The notes under the pieces: model-generated | What the model saw: only the letters and a program-made list of their open reading frames with translations | The model's database searches: none | Told to the model about the DNA's origin: nothing | Part shown: positions 1 through 10,829 of the stretch, one piece after another | How positions within the stretch are numbered: the stretch's first letter is position 1 | Layout: each line of letters opens with the position of its first letter | Position numbers and translations under genes: made by a program | NCBI RefSeq assembly: GCF_000463075.2 | Contig: NZ_AVAQ01000052.1 | Span: forward strand, 1 to 64,000 | Direction of reading: 5' to 3' | Source: Lactiplantibacillus plantarum EGD-AQ4 | GTDB lineage: Bacteria; Bacillota; Bacilli; Lactobacillales; Lactobacillaceae | Length of the DNA: 64,000 nt

Positions 1-600
1 AATTGGCCTCAATAATGCTTTATCACGCTTAATCACTCAAAAATCAGTTGAATTTTATCGACTAAATTCAACGGACATTAGTCTTAAATTTAGTCGATAA
101 ATTACCTTCGTTTATAATTTGAGACTTTACTATCTCAAACGACTAAGGAAAGTTCTGACAAATTCAGTGAAACTGCTGATTTGAAAAATAAAAACATGGG
201 TTAGGAAGCTTAGCTATCATTAGAAACTAGTCTGACAGTTGAATATCAAAATGTCTGTGGGCTAAGAATCAACGACTAATCCAACAAAAAGTTGGGTCCA
301 CAAATGTCTGCCTTTCGAGTACCATCCCAGGCTGGAAGGTATTCTGGGCAAGGCCAAGTGGTGAAATTTCACTTAGCAAGCGTTTTTGGCTTGGTTAGTG
401 AAAGACCAGTATTTAAGACGTGGGTTGTCGGCTTAAATCTGTGTCCACCACGTTACGGCCATTGAACAGAATACCTGGAAGCCGGCCTAGGACGTCGCCA
501 CAACAGCAAGTTTACGCTGAGTCGCACTTTTTCCAGCGGGTCTCAGCTGGCTGCCCTTGAACTTCAGCACGTTTCAATGATTTTTCATGTTGTTAAAAAC
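1..600 (+). repeat. L module of the dispersed non-coding TIR element, cut by window start
   Basis: This stretch before folC has no credible gene. It matches the L part of the complete elements at 23371-24337 and 41142-42165 in plus orientation; its opening bases match those at about 41477. It carries the long inverted repeat with one arm around 338-360 (TATTCTGGGCAAGGCC) and the other around 456-475, and the GTGAAATTTCAC palindrome at 361-372. The right terminus near 565-600 is degenerate. The R module must lie left of the window. Confidence 0.75.
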
Positions 601-601
601 C

Positions 602-648
602 AAAAAGTCAGCACACCAAGCCTAAAATCAAAGCTTAGTGCGCTGACT
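602..648 (-). terminator. Terminator of folC
   Basis: On the minus strand a hairpin with AGTCAGC/GCTGACT outer arms and further pairing of the GCACTAAGC region is followed by a short T run. It sits just past the folC stop codon. Confidence 0.75.
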
Positions 649-670
649 AGTTGTGCGTTAAATTGTATGG

Positions 671-1996
671 TTAATCTGCATCCGCCTGTTTAAAATAAGC
701 GCGGACATCGCTGATGAAGTAGAGTGAGCCAGTCAACAATAACACGTCATCACTCGACATTTCTTGCAGCGCCTGCATGAGTGCGGCTTGCCAATTGTCA
801 AAGACAGCGGCTGAATGACCGCTCGGCATCTCGGCGGCTAATGTGCTGGGGTCGGTTGCTTGCCGCTTGGCGTTAGGACCTGCAAATTGCGTTAGCAACA
901 ATTGAACATTGGGTAATGCCCCCAAGGTTTGAATCATCTGTTGATGCTGTTTATCCGCTAAAACGGCAAAAATCACATACACCGTTTGCTGGCCGAAACG
1001 TTCACGTAAAGTTGCCGCCAATTCAGTGATGGCGGGCTCGTTGTGTGCACCGTCAATCATAATCAGTGGGTCCTGATTTAACCGTTCAAAGCGACCTGGC
1101 CACTGTGTTCCAGCCAACGCCTTTTTGACATCACTTGCACTAACGGGAACCTGTGTCTGTTGGTGATAAGTGAGATAGGCCGCCAGCGCGACCGCTGCAT
1201 TATCGACTTGATAATCGCCTAGTAACGGCGTCGTCAAATCTTTGAAATGTTCATCTAAGCCATCAAAGTTGAACCGTTCCTGCCAACCCTGAGGTGCTAA
1301 TAATTTGGTCGTGAAATCAACGTCTAACGTCCGTAGTGGTGCGTGCTGGTCGGCTGCCGTTTGAACCATGACGTCCTGCGCTTCAGCGGGTAGTTTCCCC
1401 ACAACGACTGGGATTTGTGACTTAATGATCCCAGCTTTTTGGGTCGCAATCGCCGTCAGCGTATCACCCAGGATTTGCATATGGTCATAGCCGATCGTCG
1501 TAATCACACTGACAGCTGGTGTCCAAACATTGGTTGAGTCATATAACCCACCCAGACCAACTTCGACGATGGCAATGTCAATTGGTTGGGCTGCAAAATA
1601 TAAGAACATCATGGCAGTAATGATTTCAAACTCCGTTGGCCCACCGCTCTCCAGGGTTGCATCCAGCTTGGCGACTACCGGTTGCACTTGTTGAACCAGC
1701 TGCACCAAATCAGTGTCGCTGATTGGCGTCCCATCAACACTGATGCGCTCGTTGAAGCGTGTGATGAATGGTGACGTAAACGTTCCAACGGTTAGGCCAT
1801 CAGCCATAAACAATTCCCGTAAATTGGCAACCGTCGAGCCTTTGCCATTAGTCCCCGCAACGTGAATGCCATAGACCTGTAATTGTGGATCCCCGAGTTC
1901 ATGTAAAAATTGACGCATCCGTTGCAGTGTCGGCGCCTTTTTAAACTTGGTTCGGCCATGAATAAAGGCTAATGCATCCGAATAAGTCTCAATCAT
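671..1996 (-). CDS. folC: Folylpolyglutamate synthase / dihydrofolate synthase family (FolC)
   Basis: A cytoplasmic Mur-ligase-family enzyme that adds glutamate to folates with ATP, keeping them in the cell and active for one-carbon enzymes such as GlyA (also in this window). The 441-aa length is normal for FolC. The P-loop GTNGKGS is at about residues 48-54, with the typical FolC context HVAGTNGKGS and an SPFITRFNERI motif at about 75-85. The central Mur-ligase domain and the C-terminal domain with a DGAHN motif (about 316) are present. The start codon follows a GGGAGG site. It lies 140 bp after valS with a terminator between them, so it probably has its own promoter. Whether it also has dihydrofolate synthase activity cannot be told from sequence. 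Confidence 0.93.
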   Translation of the reverse strand: MIETYSDALAFIHGRTKFKKAPTLQRMRQFLHELGDPQLQVYGIHVAGTNGKGSTVANLRELFMADGLTVGTFTSPFITRFNERISVDGTPISDTDLVQLVQQVQPVVAKLDATLESGGPTEFEIITAMMFLYFAAQPIDIAIVEVGLGGLYDSTNVWTPAVSVITTIGYDHMQILGDTLTAIATQKAGIIKSQIPVVVGKLPAEAQDVMVQTAADQHAPLRTLDVDFTTKLLAPQGWQERFNFDGLDEHFKDLTTPLLGDYQVDNAAVALAAYLTYHQQTQVPVSASDVKKALAGTQWPGRFERLNQDPLIMIDGAHNEPAITELAATLRERFGQQTVYVIFAVLADKQHQQMIQTLGALPNVQLLLTQFAGPNAKRQATDPSTLAAEMPSGHSAAVFDNWQAALMQALQEMSSDDVLLLTGSLYFISDVRAYFKQADAD

Positions 1997-2055
1997 TTTT
2001 GCTTTTCCTCCCTAAGATGCCACCTACTGACATCGTTTCTACCCGTTCATTAAAA

Positions 2056-2099
2056 ATAAAATGGTAACCTCCCCAAACACTGGGACGATTACCATTTTA
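2056..2099 (-). terminator. Terminator of valS
   Basis: Arms AAAATGGTAA and TTACCATTTT flank a 20-base loop containing a second small CCC/GGG pairing. It lies directly after the valS stop and before folC. Confidence 0.8.
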
Positions 2100-2136
2100 C
2101 CAATCAACTCAGCAATCAGCTAAGTCGAGTAGCTAA

Positions 2137-4806
2137 CTAGGCTTGGGCTTTAATGTCAACCAACCGTTGCTTCAAAGCAGCCAATTTTGTTTGGTTATCA
2201 GCTAATTTTTCTTTTTCACTATTAACCACGTCTTCAGGCGCGTTTGCAACAAAACGTTCGTTACCGAGTTTCTTTGTGGCACGTGCGACTTCGCTTTCAA
2301 ACTTCGCCTGTTCTTTTTCTAGCTTCTTGATTTCTTCATTCAAATCAACCAATTCAGCAAGTGGAATGTAGACTTCCGCATCGCTAATCACTTGGGTCAT
2401 GGCTAACTTCGGCGCAACCACGTCGGCACCAATTGACAAGGTCTTCGGATGTGCAAACCGTTGAATGTAATCTTCATTCGTTTTGAAGACTGATTGTAGC
2501 CGAGCGCTATCCGTCTTGATCAACAAGTCGACCGCTGACGACATCTTGGCATTCGCTTCGGCCCGAATACTCCGGACAGCCGTAATCAATTCGATTAGTG
2601 ACGCCATGTCACTTTCAGCGTCCGCATCGTCAAATTCTGGATGGTCCACTGGATATTGCGCAACAACTAATGATTGGCCTTCATGTGGCATCGACAACCA
2701 GATCTTTTCAGTGACGAATGGCATGATTGGGTGGAGTAACCGTAAGATTTGATCAAGCACGTAAGCTAACACGTTTTGTGTATTGGCTTTGGCTTGTTCG
2801 TCATCCCCGGTCAGCACTTCCTTACTCATTTCGATATACCAGTCACAGAAGTCGTTCCAGATAAAGTTGTAGAGTGCGCGACCGGCTTCACCGAAGTCAA
2901 ACTTATCAAAAGTCGTCGTCACTTGTTTAACCGTCGCATTCAAGCGGCTCAAAATCCACTTATCAGCTAACGTCCATTCACTGGCAGCTGGCAAGACTGG
3001 CTTGTCCATCGTGCCTAAGTTCATGATAACGTAGCGGCTGGCATTCCAGATCTTATTGATGAAGTTCCAAGCAGCGTCCATCTTGGTGTAGCTGAACCGG
3101 ACGTCTTGTCCAGCAGTCGAGCCGTTTGATAGGAACCAACGTAAGGCATCGGCACCGTACTTCTCAATGACATCCATTGGGTCGATCCCATTGCCGAGTG
3201 ATTTACTCATCTTTCGGCCTTGTTCGTCACGAATCAAGCCATGCAATAAGACGTGTTTGAATGGCCGCTTACCCGTAAATTCAAGGCTTTGGAACATCAT
3301 CCGTGAAACCCAGAAGAAAATGATATCGTAACCGGTGACTAACGTATCAGTTGGGAAGTAACGCTTGAAATCTTCCGCATCCGTATCTGGCCAACCCATC
3401 GTTGAAAATGGCCAAAGCGCACTCGAGAACCAGGTATCCAAAACATCGGGGTCTTGTTCCCAGTTTTCAGGATCCTTAGGTGCATCAATCCCGACATAAG
3501 TTTCACCAGTGGTCTTGTTATACCAAGCTGGAATCCGGTGTCCCCACCAGAGTTGCCGTGAAATAACCCAGTCATGAACGTTTTCCATCCACTGATTGAA
3601 GGTATCTTCAAAACGGTCTGGCACAAATTCAACTTTATTATCAGTCTTTTGGTTCTTCAAGGCTTGTTCAGCAAGTGGCTTCATCTTAACGAACCACTGC
3701 GTCGACAGCCGGGCTTCAACCTGAACGCCCGTCCGTTCAGAATGCCCAACGCTATGCACGATCGGGTCGATCTTAAGCATCAAGTCTTGGTCTTCCAAAT
3801 CTTTGACCATGGCTTTACGAGCTTCAAAGCGGTCCATACCTTCGTACTTACCAGCGTTGGCGTTCATCGTGGCATCTTCATTCATCGTATTGATGCGCTT
3901 CAAGTCATGCCGGTTTCCAACTTTAAAGTCATTCGGGTCGTGGGCTGGTGTGATTTTAACCATCCCAGTCCCAAACTCAGGGTCAACGTAAGCATCCGCA
4001 ATAATCGGAATTTCACGGTCGGCCAATGGCAAGATGACTTTTTTGCCAACTAATTCCTTATAACGTTCATCACTTGGATTGACCGCTACGGCCGTATCAC
4101 CCATCATCGTTTCGGGACGAGTCGTCGCAATTTCAATGTAGTGCTTACCATTGAAGGTGTAATCCTTGTCCGCAAATGGGTACTTCACGTGGTAGAAGGC
4201 ACCCTGATCATCTTTATGAATCACTTCAATGTCAGATAACGCCGTCCGGGCTTGTGGATCCCAGTTGATGATGTATTCGCCACGGTAAATCAGACCCTTG
4301 TTGTATAAGTCAACGAAGACTTTCTTAACTGCGTCCGATAAGCCATCATCCATCGTGAACCGTTCACGTGAATAATCTAATGACAGCCCCATCTTGGCCC
4401 ATTGTTGCTTGATGATTGACGCATATTCGTCTTTCCAATCCCAGACTTGTTGAATAAACTTCTCCCGACCGAGATCGTAACGACTAACACCTTGTTCACG
4501 GAGTTTGGCTTCAACCTTTGCTTGAGTGGCAATCCCCGCATGGTCCATTCCTGGTAACCATAACGTATCGAAGCCCTGCATCCGCTTCTGACGAATAATA
4601 ATATCTTGTAAGGTCGTATCCCAAGCATGGCCTAAATGCAACTTACCGGTAACATTTGGTGGCGGAATCACGATTGAATATGGTTTTGCTTTCTTATCGC
4701 CCGAAGGCTTGAATAAATCTTGGTCTAGCCAAGTCTGATAACGACCCGCTTCAACGGCGGTCGGATCATACTTAGTTGGCATATCAGTAGTTGGTTCTTC
4801 TGACAT
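2137..4806 (-). CDS. valS: Valyl-tRNA synthetase
   Basis: Charges tRNA-Val with valine in the cytoplasm. This is a class I synthetase of 889 aa, the usual size. The HIGH-type signature appears as HLGH within [12 protein letters not shown] (about residue 45-60) and the KMSKS loop as [11 protein letters not shown] (about 530). The long CP1 editing region lies between them, and a C-terminal coiled-coil arm rich in K and E closes the protein (about 820-889). The start at 4806 is chosen because GAAAGGATG lies 7 bases upstream; the reading frame stays open 13 codons further upstream, but that part overlaps the T-box terminator. Expression is governed by the T-box leader immediately upstream. Confidence 0.97.
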   Translation of the reverse strand: MSEEPTTDMPTKYDPTAVEAGRYQTWLDQDLFKPSGDKKAKPYSIVIPPPNVTGKLHLGHAWDTTLQDIIIRQKRMQGFDTLWLPGMDHAGIATQAKVEAKLREQGVSRYDLGREKFIQQVWDWKDEYASIIKQQWAKMGLSLDYSRERFTMDDGLSDAVKKVFVDLYNKGLIYRGEYIINWDPQARTALSDIEVIHKDDQGAFYHVKYPFADKDYTFNGKHYIEIATTRPETMMGDTAVAVNPSDERYKELVGKKVILPLADREIPIIADAYVDPEFGTGMVKITPAHDPNDFKVGNRHDLKRINTMNEDATMNANAGKYEGMDRFEARKAMVKDLEDQDLMLKIDPIVHSVGHSERTGVQVEARLSTQWFVKMKPLAEQALKNQKTDNKVEFVPDRFEDTFNQWMENVHDWVISRQLWWGHRIPAWYNKTTGETYVGIDAPKDPENWEQDPDVLDTWFSSALWPFSTMGWPDTDAEDFKRYFPTDTLVTGYDIIFFWVSRMMFQSLEFTGKRPFKHVLLHGLIRDEQGRKMSKSLGNGIDPMDVIEKYGADALRWFLSNGSTAGQDVRFSYTKMDAAWNFINKIWNASRYVIMNLGTMDKPVLPAASEWTLADKWILSRLNATVKQVTTTFDKFDFGEAGRALYNFIWNDFCDWYIEMSKEVLTGDDEQAKANTQNVLAYVLDQILRLLHPIMPFVTEKIWLSMPHEGQSLVVAQYPVDHPEFDDADAESDMASLIELITAVRSIRAEANAKMSSAVDLLIKTDSARLQSVFKTNEDYIQRFAHPKTLSIGADVVAPKLAMTQVISDAEVYIPLAELVDLNEEIKKLEKEQAKFESEVARATKKLGNERFVANAPEDVVNSEKEKLADNQTKLAALKQRLVDIKAQA

Positions 4807-4833
4807 TGGGGCACATCCTTTCCATTTGGGTAC

Positions 4834-5095
4834 AAAAAAATCCACTCATCCTAATTGAGTTAGGACGAATGGATTCGCGGTACCACCTAATTTTAAAGCA
4901 ATCACAAGTAACTGCTTTACAGCTTAAACATCGTTGTTAACGAACGGTGTATCCCGTCCGGCTATTCCTACTTAAACGTTCAGAATAACAGCTCGCAAGC
5001 TACCTTCATACTGAGACGCCAAACGTGTTCCACTACTCACGTTCTCTCTAAAGACGTCATTCAGCACTACTCTCTTGCTCATTGCTAGTTGTCAC
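4834..5095 (-). promoter_or_regulatory. T-box leader of valS (tRNA-Val sensing)
   Basis: The minus strand carries the T-box core GGTGGTACCGCG at 4876-4887, whose loop pairs with the acceptor end of uncharged tRNA. It is followed by a terminator (TCCATTCGTCCTAA / TTAGGATGAGTGGA, then a T7 run at 4834-4840). The upstream 200 bases fold into the stem I region with an AGTATGAAGG-type distal segment. Uncharged tRNA-Val should stabilise the antiterminator and switch valS on. I could not place the specifier codon with confidence. Confidence 0.93.
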
Positions 5096-5128
5096 TATTG
5101 TAATGAATTTCCTGGTTATCGTCAATCT

Positions 5129-5623
5129 TTATTCGAATTGTTTTAAAGCATCCAATGCAGCCACATAGTTTGGTTCATGACTGACGTTGGGCACGATTTC
5201 GTGATAAACGATCTTACCGTCCGCATCGGCCACATAAATGGCGCGCGTCAACGTTCCGTTATTGGGCAGGTAGAGGTTCGTTGCATACCCAAATGAAAGT
5301 TCTTCATCAGAAGCCACCGTCAGATTTTTGACGCCTTCCTTAGCACACCAGCCAGCTTGATCCGCTACTGAGTTGTTGGAAATCGCGACAAACTGAACGT
5401 GGGGGTACTTGTCGGCTTGTTGATTGAACTTCTTAGTTTGAATCGAACAAACACGCGTATCAATATCGGGCATGACACTCAACAGGACTGGCTTACCGAG
5501 TAAGTCTTTGGTCTTGATTTTCTTATCATGCGTCGTAAATACTTTGAACTTTGGTAATTGATCGCCATCTTCTAATGGCTCACCGACTAGGTCTAATGCT
5601 TGATCATGAAATAATACTTGCAC
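5129..5623 (-). CDS. tpx: Thiol peroxidase Tpx (atypical 2-Cys peroxiredoxin)
   Basis: Reduces hydrogen peroxide and organic peroxides in the cytoplasm using a Cys pair recycled by thioredoxin. The 164-aa length is typical. The peroxidatic cysteine lies in DTRVCSIQTKKFN (about residue 55-67), matching the Tpx DTPVCSxQT signature, and the resolving cysteine is in AGWCAKEGV (about 93). The GTG start at 5623 is preferred because GAAGGGG sits 8 bases upstream; an ATG three codons further up has no good site. It is a single gene between valS and the gamma-glutamylcysteine ligase, which also serves thiol redox. Confidence 0.93.
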   Translation of the reverse strand: MQVLFHDQALDLVGEPLEDGDQLPKFKVFTTHDKKIKTKDLLGKPVLLSVMPDIDTRVCSIQTKKFNQQADKYPHVQFVAISNNSVADQAGWCAKEGVKNLTVASDEELSFGYATNLYLPNNGTLTRAIYVADADGKIVYHEIVPNVSHEPNYVAALDALKQFE

Positions 5624-5782
5624 GAAAAACACCCCTTCGATAACTAATGATTTACAATGAATGTATTGAAACTAGTATAGCTTAAATTTACCGCAATTTC
5701 AGGTGCTTCGCAAACTTTAGCCTCAACAATTGTTAATTTATTTTTAGCCCTCTGGTCGGCATTATTCGTATTAGATAACACT

Positions 5783-7012
5783 TCAAATCCGGCGGGCAGC
5801 AAGGTGCACTGCCAATTGGGTGGCTTGCGTGACTGACCCTTGTGTTTCGGCACACCAACGCGCAGCCAAAGTCGATTCTGGCGCACCTAGTCTAGCCGAA
5901 ATCAGCGTTGCCACGTCTTCCGCAGCCGATTGATGTAAGCTTTGCCCAAGCTCACGTAACGTCGCAGCCAACCGCATCCCCGTTTCAAAATATTGGGTTC
6001 TCACTGTCGGCGCTTCTAACGCCACGTGCTGGTTAGCGTGCTGACCCGCGTCAATCCAATCGTCCGGGTCAGTGGGACTTGGCAACCACAACATCAACGC
6101 GGTCAACCACGTCACTACTTGCAATTGTTCATTGGTCACACCAATCGCCGACCACGGATTCAAATCCAATTGGCGTAACTCTAAATATTGAATGCCGCTT
6201 TGGCGCAAGGTCGCTAAGTCATGACCACCACGCAAACGCACCTGCCCGTAATACTCCTTGACCGCACTTAACTGTCCACGCGCGACTGCCGTCTGCAAAC
6301 AGTCGCAATACTGTGCCAGTGACGCATAGGAAACGTGCAAACCAGGCCGATTCGCGTAGCCCTCAGGACCATTGCGCAGACTACGTACTAACCCATGACT
6401 CTCGTGAAACCCTGAATTCGGCCAAACGTGCGGCGTACAGCCATATAAATAAGTTAATAGCCACCGATAATGTAAATAATTTTGAGCAATATGCAAGTAG
6501 CAGTGATTCCGAAAATCGACCGGGTCGGTTATTTCTGTCTGCGTCTGAAATAATGCGGTCAGCAGGTCTGGATTTAAGCTGATATTGCAATGCAGGCCAG
6601 ATAGCATTTGCCGGCGCCGGCCGTACCGTTGTGCAAGGCCCTCACGATACGCGACGGCTGCCCTGTCCAGCTTCGCAATTGGAATCAGCGCTTCGTCTAT
6701 TGGCAAAACCGGTGGCACACTCAAGGGCCAGATCAGTTCAGGTGCGATTCCCTGACGAACTTGGCGCGTTAGTTCAGTCAACTCGCGACTGGCAGCCTGT
6801 GCGTCGGGACAGACCGGGGTCACTAATTCGACTTGGGTTTCTGCAAAGTCACGCTGCAGTCCAGGGCATTGGGCAATCAAAGTAGGCGCCAAATCCGTTT
6901 GCGCCAATTGACCGTTTTCGGTGATGCGCTGGCCTTCACGCTCGAGACCGATTTGAAACATATTCGAATCAATTGCCGCTGCATTTAGCTTAAGTAACCG
7001 TTGCCAATCCAT
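5783..7012 (-). CDS. Stand-alone glutamate-cysteine ligase-like protein (GshA-type)
   Basis: Probably joins glutamate and cysteine to gamma-glutamylcysteine, the first step of glutathione synthesis. The 409-aa protein resembles the N-terminal ligase half of the GshF encoded at 18077-20326: both share an N-terminal DUR-like opening, CPxxQRDF/NPQQNR-type segments, HxNISLN/HVNLSLN motifs, and the YLELRQLDLNPWSAIGV / YVEYRGLDLDPTSANGV signature near residue 285. It lacks the ATP-grasp half. The ATG at 7012 follows GAGG with 8-base spacing. It may feed gamma-glutamylcysteine to GshF or act alone. Substrate specificity is inferred. Confidence 0.8.
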   Translation of the reverse strand: MDWQRLLKLNAAAIDSNMFQIGLEREGQRITENGQLAQTDLAPTLIAQCPGLQRDFAETQVELVTPVCPDAQAASRELTELTRQVRQGIAPELIWPLSVPPVLPIDEALIPIAKLDRAAVAYREGLAQRYGRRRQMLSGLHCNISLNPDLLTALFQTQTEITDPVDFRNHCYLHIAQNYLHYRWLLTYLYGCTPHVWPNSGFHESHGLVRSLRNGPEGYANRPGLHVSYASLAQYCDCLQTAVARGQLSAVKEYYGQVRLRGGHDLATLRQSGIQYLELRQLDLNPWSAIGVTNEQLQVVTWLTALMLWLPSPTDPDDWIDAGQHANQHVALEAPTVRTQYFETGMRLAATLRELGQSLHQSAAEDVATLISARLGAPESTLAARWCAETQGSVTQATQLAVHLAARRI

Positions 7013-7121
7013 ACCCACCGCCTCATTTCTAACGCTATCCTAGCATACCTAGACTATTGGTTCATAAATGATGACCATTATTTTAGGTCAGCTAACACAT
7101 TAATTCAACAATATTGAAATC

Positions 7122-8104
7122 TCACTTACGCGTTGTGCTAGTTATTTTTAGCATTATAGACGATTAAATCATGCTATTTCTAAGTTCAAGAGCTGCCAGC
7201 TGAACCCCGCTGGAAACAGTGCGAGTTAGCGTAAACTTGCTATTGTAGGTTCGTCTTAGTCCGGCTTACAGGCATTCTGTGCAATGGCCGGAGCGTGGTG
7301 GACACAGATTTAAGCCGATAACCCACGTCTTAAATACTGGTCTTTCACTAACCAAGCAAAGAACGCTTGCTAAGTGAAATTTCACCACTGGGCCTTGCCC
7401 AGAATACCCTCCAGCCGGGATCCTATTCGAAAGGCAGACATGTGCGGACCCAACCTTAAATGAACTGATTGTTGATTCTCAGTAAACGGTCAATTCGGTA
7501 ACGAACTGTAAGATTAGTTTCTGGTAACAGCGATCATACTCATGTTCTAATCATAGAAGTCAGCAGTAGTACTGAATGTTGTCAGAACTTTCTCTACTCG
7601 CCTAAGATGACAAAGCCTGAGAACAAACGAAGGATAATTCTATACACTAGTTTCAAGGATAGTGTCGCTGACATTAGTGCATAATCCTAAACCGGTGTAT
7701 CAATTTTTAAGACGGACAAGTCTTGAAGCTCAATAAATCATCATCGATGCTGATTTAAAGTTTGCATGAATAACCCTGTCGTCTATATTCAGTGGTCAAT
7801 TGTACCCAGATAGGTGGTCGTTCATCTGCCATTCGAGCGGTTTCCCGACTGGAGGGGCTGGCGGACAATGCTCAAGGGCGAAATTCTTCTTGTCCGGGTG
7901 GGTTTCCCGGGCTAGAAGAAGACTCGTATTTGAAATTGCGCAGTGGGTTTCTGCGTGAGTTCAAATCGACGTCCGCCCTGTTCCAGCGTTGTCAGCCAGC
8001 CCCGGAAGTCGGAATAAGGAGATCACCGGCAGACGAACAGTAATCCAAGCCGGCATGATTTAATCATGATTCATGACAAATTAACTAGCACAATGCGTAT
8101 CACT
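7122..8104. mobile_element. Complete non-coding TIR element, 973 bp, with TCACT duplication (minus orientation)
   Basis: The element spans 7127-8099. Its left end TACGCGTTGTGC and right end GCACAATGCGTA are inverted repeats that continue imperfectly for about 45 bp on each side, up to ATTAAATCATGC. TCACT at 7122-7126 and again at 8100-8104 forms a direct flanking duplication. Orientation is L then R, opposite to the copy at 23371. Both internal palindromes are present: L around 7255-7425, R around 7830-8020. There is no transposase; the 83-aa open frame inside is in structured repeat and is not credited as a gene. Confidence 0.85.
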
Positions 8105-8120
8105 TTATTTTATCTGGGTC

Positions 8121-8159
8121 GAAAAAAACGAGCACCCGTCTAACTAGGCACTCGTTTTC
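8121..8159 (-). terminator. Terminator of thiI
   Basis: Hairpin AAAACGAG/CTCGTTTT with extended GTGCC/GGGTGC pairing and T-rich 3' side on the minus strand, just after the thiI stop. Confidence 0.8.
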
Positions 8160-8168
8160 AAATACAAT

Positions 8169-9386
8169 TTAGAGTAATTCCGCAAAAACGTCTTCCTGGG
8201 CATTAAGGTAGTTTTCGCCCGGTTTGATCTCGGTCATCTTAATTCCCGCTAAAGCGCGTTCCATCAGGCCATCAACGTCGATGCGTTCTTCGTAAGCACG
8301 TGAACGATCCAACTTTGGATGAGTCTTCGGTGCTGGTGGCGCGAAGATCGTACAGCAATCTTCAAATGGCATGATTGATAAATCATAAGTGTCAATGTCT
8401 TCAGCAATCTTGATGATTTCCGTCTTATCCATTGAAATCACTGGCCGCAAGACGGGTAAAGTCGTCACATCATTGATAGCAATCATACTATCCATGGTTT
8501 GTGAGGCAACTTGCCCCAACGATTCGCCGTTGAAAATTGCTTTGCCATGCCGTTGACGCGTCACTGCGTCCATCAACCGCATCATCAAGCGCCGTTGCAC
8601 GGTCATCAAGTAGCCTTCTGGAACCTTTTCCTTGATTTCTTCTTGGATCTCGGTGAATGGAATCTGAATGAATTTAACGCGACCAGAATAGCTGGCAAGC
8701 GTCGAGGCTAATTGCTTGGCCTTGGCGAGCGCTTGTTCACTCGTGTATGGCGGACTAAAGAAGTGCACCATCTCCATGTCGACGCCACGTTTCATCCCAA
8801 GATACCCGGCAACTGGTGAGTCGATACCACCAGAAAGCATCAGCATCCCCTTACCTGCAGTGCCTACTGGTAAGCCACCGGCACCTTGAATCGTTTCGGA
8901 TGACAAGAAAATCCCATTCAACCGAACTTCGACACGCAGGACGATGTCTGGGTTCTTCATTTTAACTTGAATCCCGTCGACGTGGTCAAGAATTTGGCCA
9001 CCCAACATATCGTTAATCTGGTTCGTGTCGTATTCAAAGTGGTGATCAGAACGACGGGTATTAATTTTAAACGTCATTCCCGGTTGATACTGCGCTTTGA
9101 CCATTTCAATCGACGTCGCGTAGACTGCATCCATATCCGTATCCACTCGAATACTTGGTGAAAAGTTCTGAATCCCGAACACCAGCTTCAAGCGATCCAT
9201 AACCGGCGTTGCATCTTCATCGTTTAACATGATGTGCATCCGGTCACGGTTCGCATGAACTTTAAGCGTTGGGAAATCGTGCAACGCGTTGCGGACGTTG
9301 CGGCCCAAGCTATCGATAAAATTCCGTCGGTTCTTACCCTTGGTCGACAACTCGCCGTAACGTACCATAATTTCAGTGTACTGCAT
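8169..9386 (-). CDS. thiI: tRNA 4-thiouridine synthase ThiI
   Basis: Activates U8 of tRNA with ATP and transfers sulfur to give 4-thiouridine; sulfur comes from the neighbouring cysteine desulfurase. The 405-aa protein has an N-terminal ferredoxin-like plus THUMP region (about 1-165) and a PP-loop domain with the signature [12 protein letters not shown] (about 183-194). The C-terminal rhodanese domain found in enterobacterial ThiI is absent, as usual in Firmicutes. The ATG at 9386 has AAAGGAA seven bases upstream. It lies 17 bp after the desulfurase gene, so they are one operon. Confidence 0.95.
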   Translation of the reverse strand: MQYTEIMVRYGELSTKGKNRRNFIDSLGRNVRNALHDFPTLKVHANRDRMHIMLNDEDATPVMDRLKLVFGIQNFSPSIRVDTDMDAVYATSIEMVKAQYQPGMTFKINTRRSDHHFEYDTNQINDMLGGQILDHVDGIQVKMKNPDIVLRVEVRLNGIFLSSETIQGAGGLPVGTAGKGMLMLSGGIDSPVAGYLGMKRGVDMEMVHFFSPPYTSEQALAKAKQLASTLASYSGRVKFIQIPFTEIQEEIKEKVPEGYLMTVQRRLMMRLMDAVTRQRHGKAIFNGESLGQVASQTMDSMIAINDVTTLPVLRPVISMDKTEIIKIAEDIDTYDLSIMPFEDCCTIFAPPAPKTHPKLDRSRAYEERIDVDGLMERALAGIKMTEIKPGENYLNAQEDVFAELL

Positions 9387-9403
9387 GAACAAGTTCCTTT
9401 CCG

Positions 9404-10558
9404 TTATGCATCTGCATTGATTTTAGAGAATTTTTGATAAAGCTGATCAAAAACTTTGATGAACTGGTCGGCTTCTGCCAACGTATTATTTTCATCTAGA
9501 CTGACCCGGACAGCACTCGTAGCAATATTTTCTTGCACGTGCATCGCCATCAGCGTACTTGATGCCATATGCTTCTTAGACGAGCAAGCACTGGTCGTCG
9601 AAATATAGATGCCCTGGTCTTCAAACGCATGGACGATGGTTTCGCCGCGCACGCCATTGATCGTAAAGCACAGGATGTGCGGTGCAAATCCATCAGTCGG
9701 TTGGCTGAAAATCGTAACTTTCGGGAACGTCTTGATGTGGTCGTAAATCCGCTGTTTGATGGCACGTTCGCGCGCAACTTTTTCGTCCTCATCCGTCAAT
9801 AATAGGCGTAAAGCCTTCGCCATCCCAGCGATTGCGGGCAAGTTTTCAGTTCCTGAACGCCAGTTACTTTCTTGGCCGCCGCCATTCATGAGCGGTGCCA
9901 ATTTGCGCCCATTCCGCGCATAAATAAAACCAACACCGCGGGTCGCATGAAACTTATGTCCGGAGAACGTCACAAAATCGACCCGGTCATTCATGATCAT
10001 GTTCTGGATGCCCTTACCGATGCCTTGAACCGCATCAATGTGGAAATGAATCTTCGGGTATTGTTTCAACAAATCAGCGACTTCAAGTAGCGGTTGAATC
10101 GTCCCGATTTCATTGTTAATTGCCATCGTGGAAACCAGAATGGTGTCCGGACGAATCGCCGCTTTCAAATCGGCAACGTTAATGCGTCCTTCCTGATCCA
10201 CGGGTAAGTACGTGACTTCATACCCCAGTTCTTTCAACTGTTCCATCGAATTGTGGATCGCTGGATGTTCGACCGCCGTGGTAATCAGATGTTTGCCAAA
10301 GGCGCGCTTCTCAATCGCCGTCCCCTTGAGCACCCAATTATCACCTTCCGTCCCACCTGACGTGAAGAAGATTTCGTGCGCCTGAGCGCCAAGTAAATCA
10401 GCAATCTGTTGGCGCGACTGTTCCAATAAATGAAAGGCGGTTTCACCAAAGTTATGCAAACTAGAAGGATTTCCCCAGATTTTCTGAGAAACCTTCGTAT
10501 AAGTATCTAGTACGGCGGGAGCAGCTTGCGTCGTCGCACTATTGTCAAAATAAATCAT
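9404..10558 (-). CDS. Cysteine desulfurase (NifS/IscS family)
   Basis: A pyridoxal-phosphate enzyme that takes sulfur from cysteine as a persulfide and gives alanine; here the operon partner is ThiI, so its likely job is sulfur for tRNA thiolation (the NifZ/YrvO-type role). The 384-aa protein has [11 protein letters not shown] with the PLP lysine (about 200), the HIDAVQG motif and the catalytic cysteine in SACSSKKH (about 325). ATG at 10558 follows GAGAAGG with 7-base spacing. A consensus-like promoter lies about 65 bp upstream of the start. Confidence 0.93.
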   Translation of the reverse strand: MIYFDNSATTQAAPAVLDTYTKVSQKIWGNPSSLHNFGETAFHLLEQSRQQIADLLGAQAHEIFFTSGGTEGDNWVLKGTAIEKRAFGKHLITTAVEHPAIHNSMEQLKELGYEVTYLPVDQEGRINVADLKAAIRPDTILVSTMAINNEIGTIQPLLEVADLLKQYPKIHFHIDAVQGIGKGIQNMIMNDRVDFVTFSGHKFHATRGVGFIYARNGRKLAPLMNGGGQESNWRSGTENLPAIAGMAKALRLLLTDEDEKVARERAIKQRIYDHIKTFPKVTIFSQPTDGFAPHILCFTINGVRGETIVHAFEDQGIYISTTSACSSKKHMASSTLMAMHVQENIATSAVRVSLDENNTLAEADQFIKVFDQLYQKFSKINADA

Positions 10559-10621
10559 TACTACGCCTTCTCTTTCCAAGAAAGTGTGCCTTGCACTTAC
10601 TTTCGATAAGAATTCTTTGCA

Positions 10622-10649
10622 ATTATACCAAAAATTAGGGCTGAAACAA
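10622..10649 (-). promoter_or_regulatory. Promoter of the csd-thiI operon
   Basis: On the minus strand TTGTTT (10649-10644) and TATAAT (10627-10622) are separated by 16 bases, upstream of the cysteine desulfurase start. Confidence 0.65.
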
Positions 10650-10751
10650 GATTTTTTGTTTCAAAAACGGGATTAATCGACGCTGACAACGCCATCACGG
10701 CAGAATTGCACGCAATCATCCTGCAATCGTCGAACATTTTTGACGCCAATC

Positions 10752-10801
10752 AAAAACCAGCTGGCTGTGGTTGCGTTCATCACAATCACCACCAACTGGT
10801 T
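10752..10801 (-). terminator. Terminator of ezrA
   Basis: Minus-strand hairpin with AACCAGTTGGTGGT pairing to ACCACAGCCAGCTGGTT, ending in TTTTT, 30 bp after the ezrA stop. Confidence 0.75.
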
Positions 10802-10829
10802 CGATATTTATCTTCTTAATTGTCGTCTT

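Noticed and set aside
5644-5886. 80-codon frame over the end of the ligase gene
   Set aside because: Out of frame with the ligase, no ribosome site; it is a shadow of the real gene.
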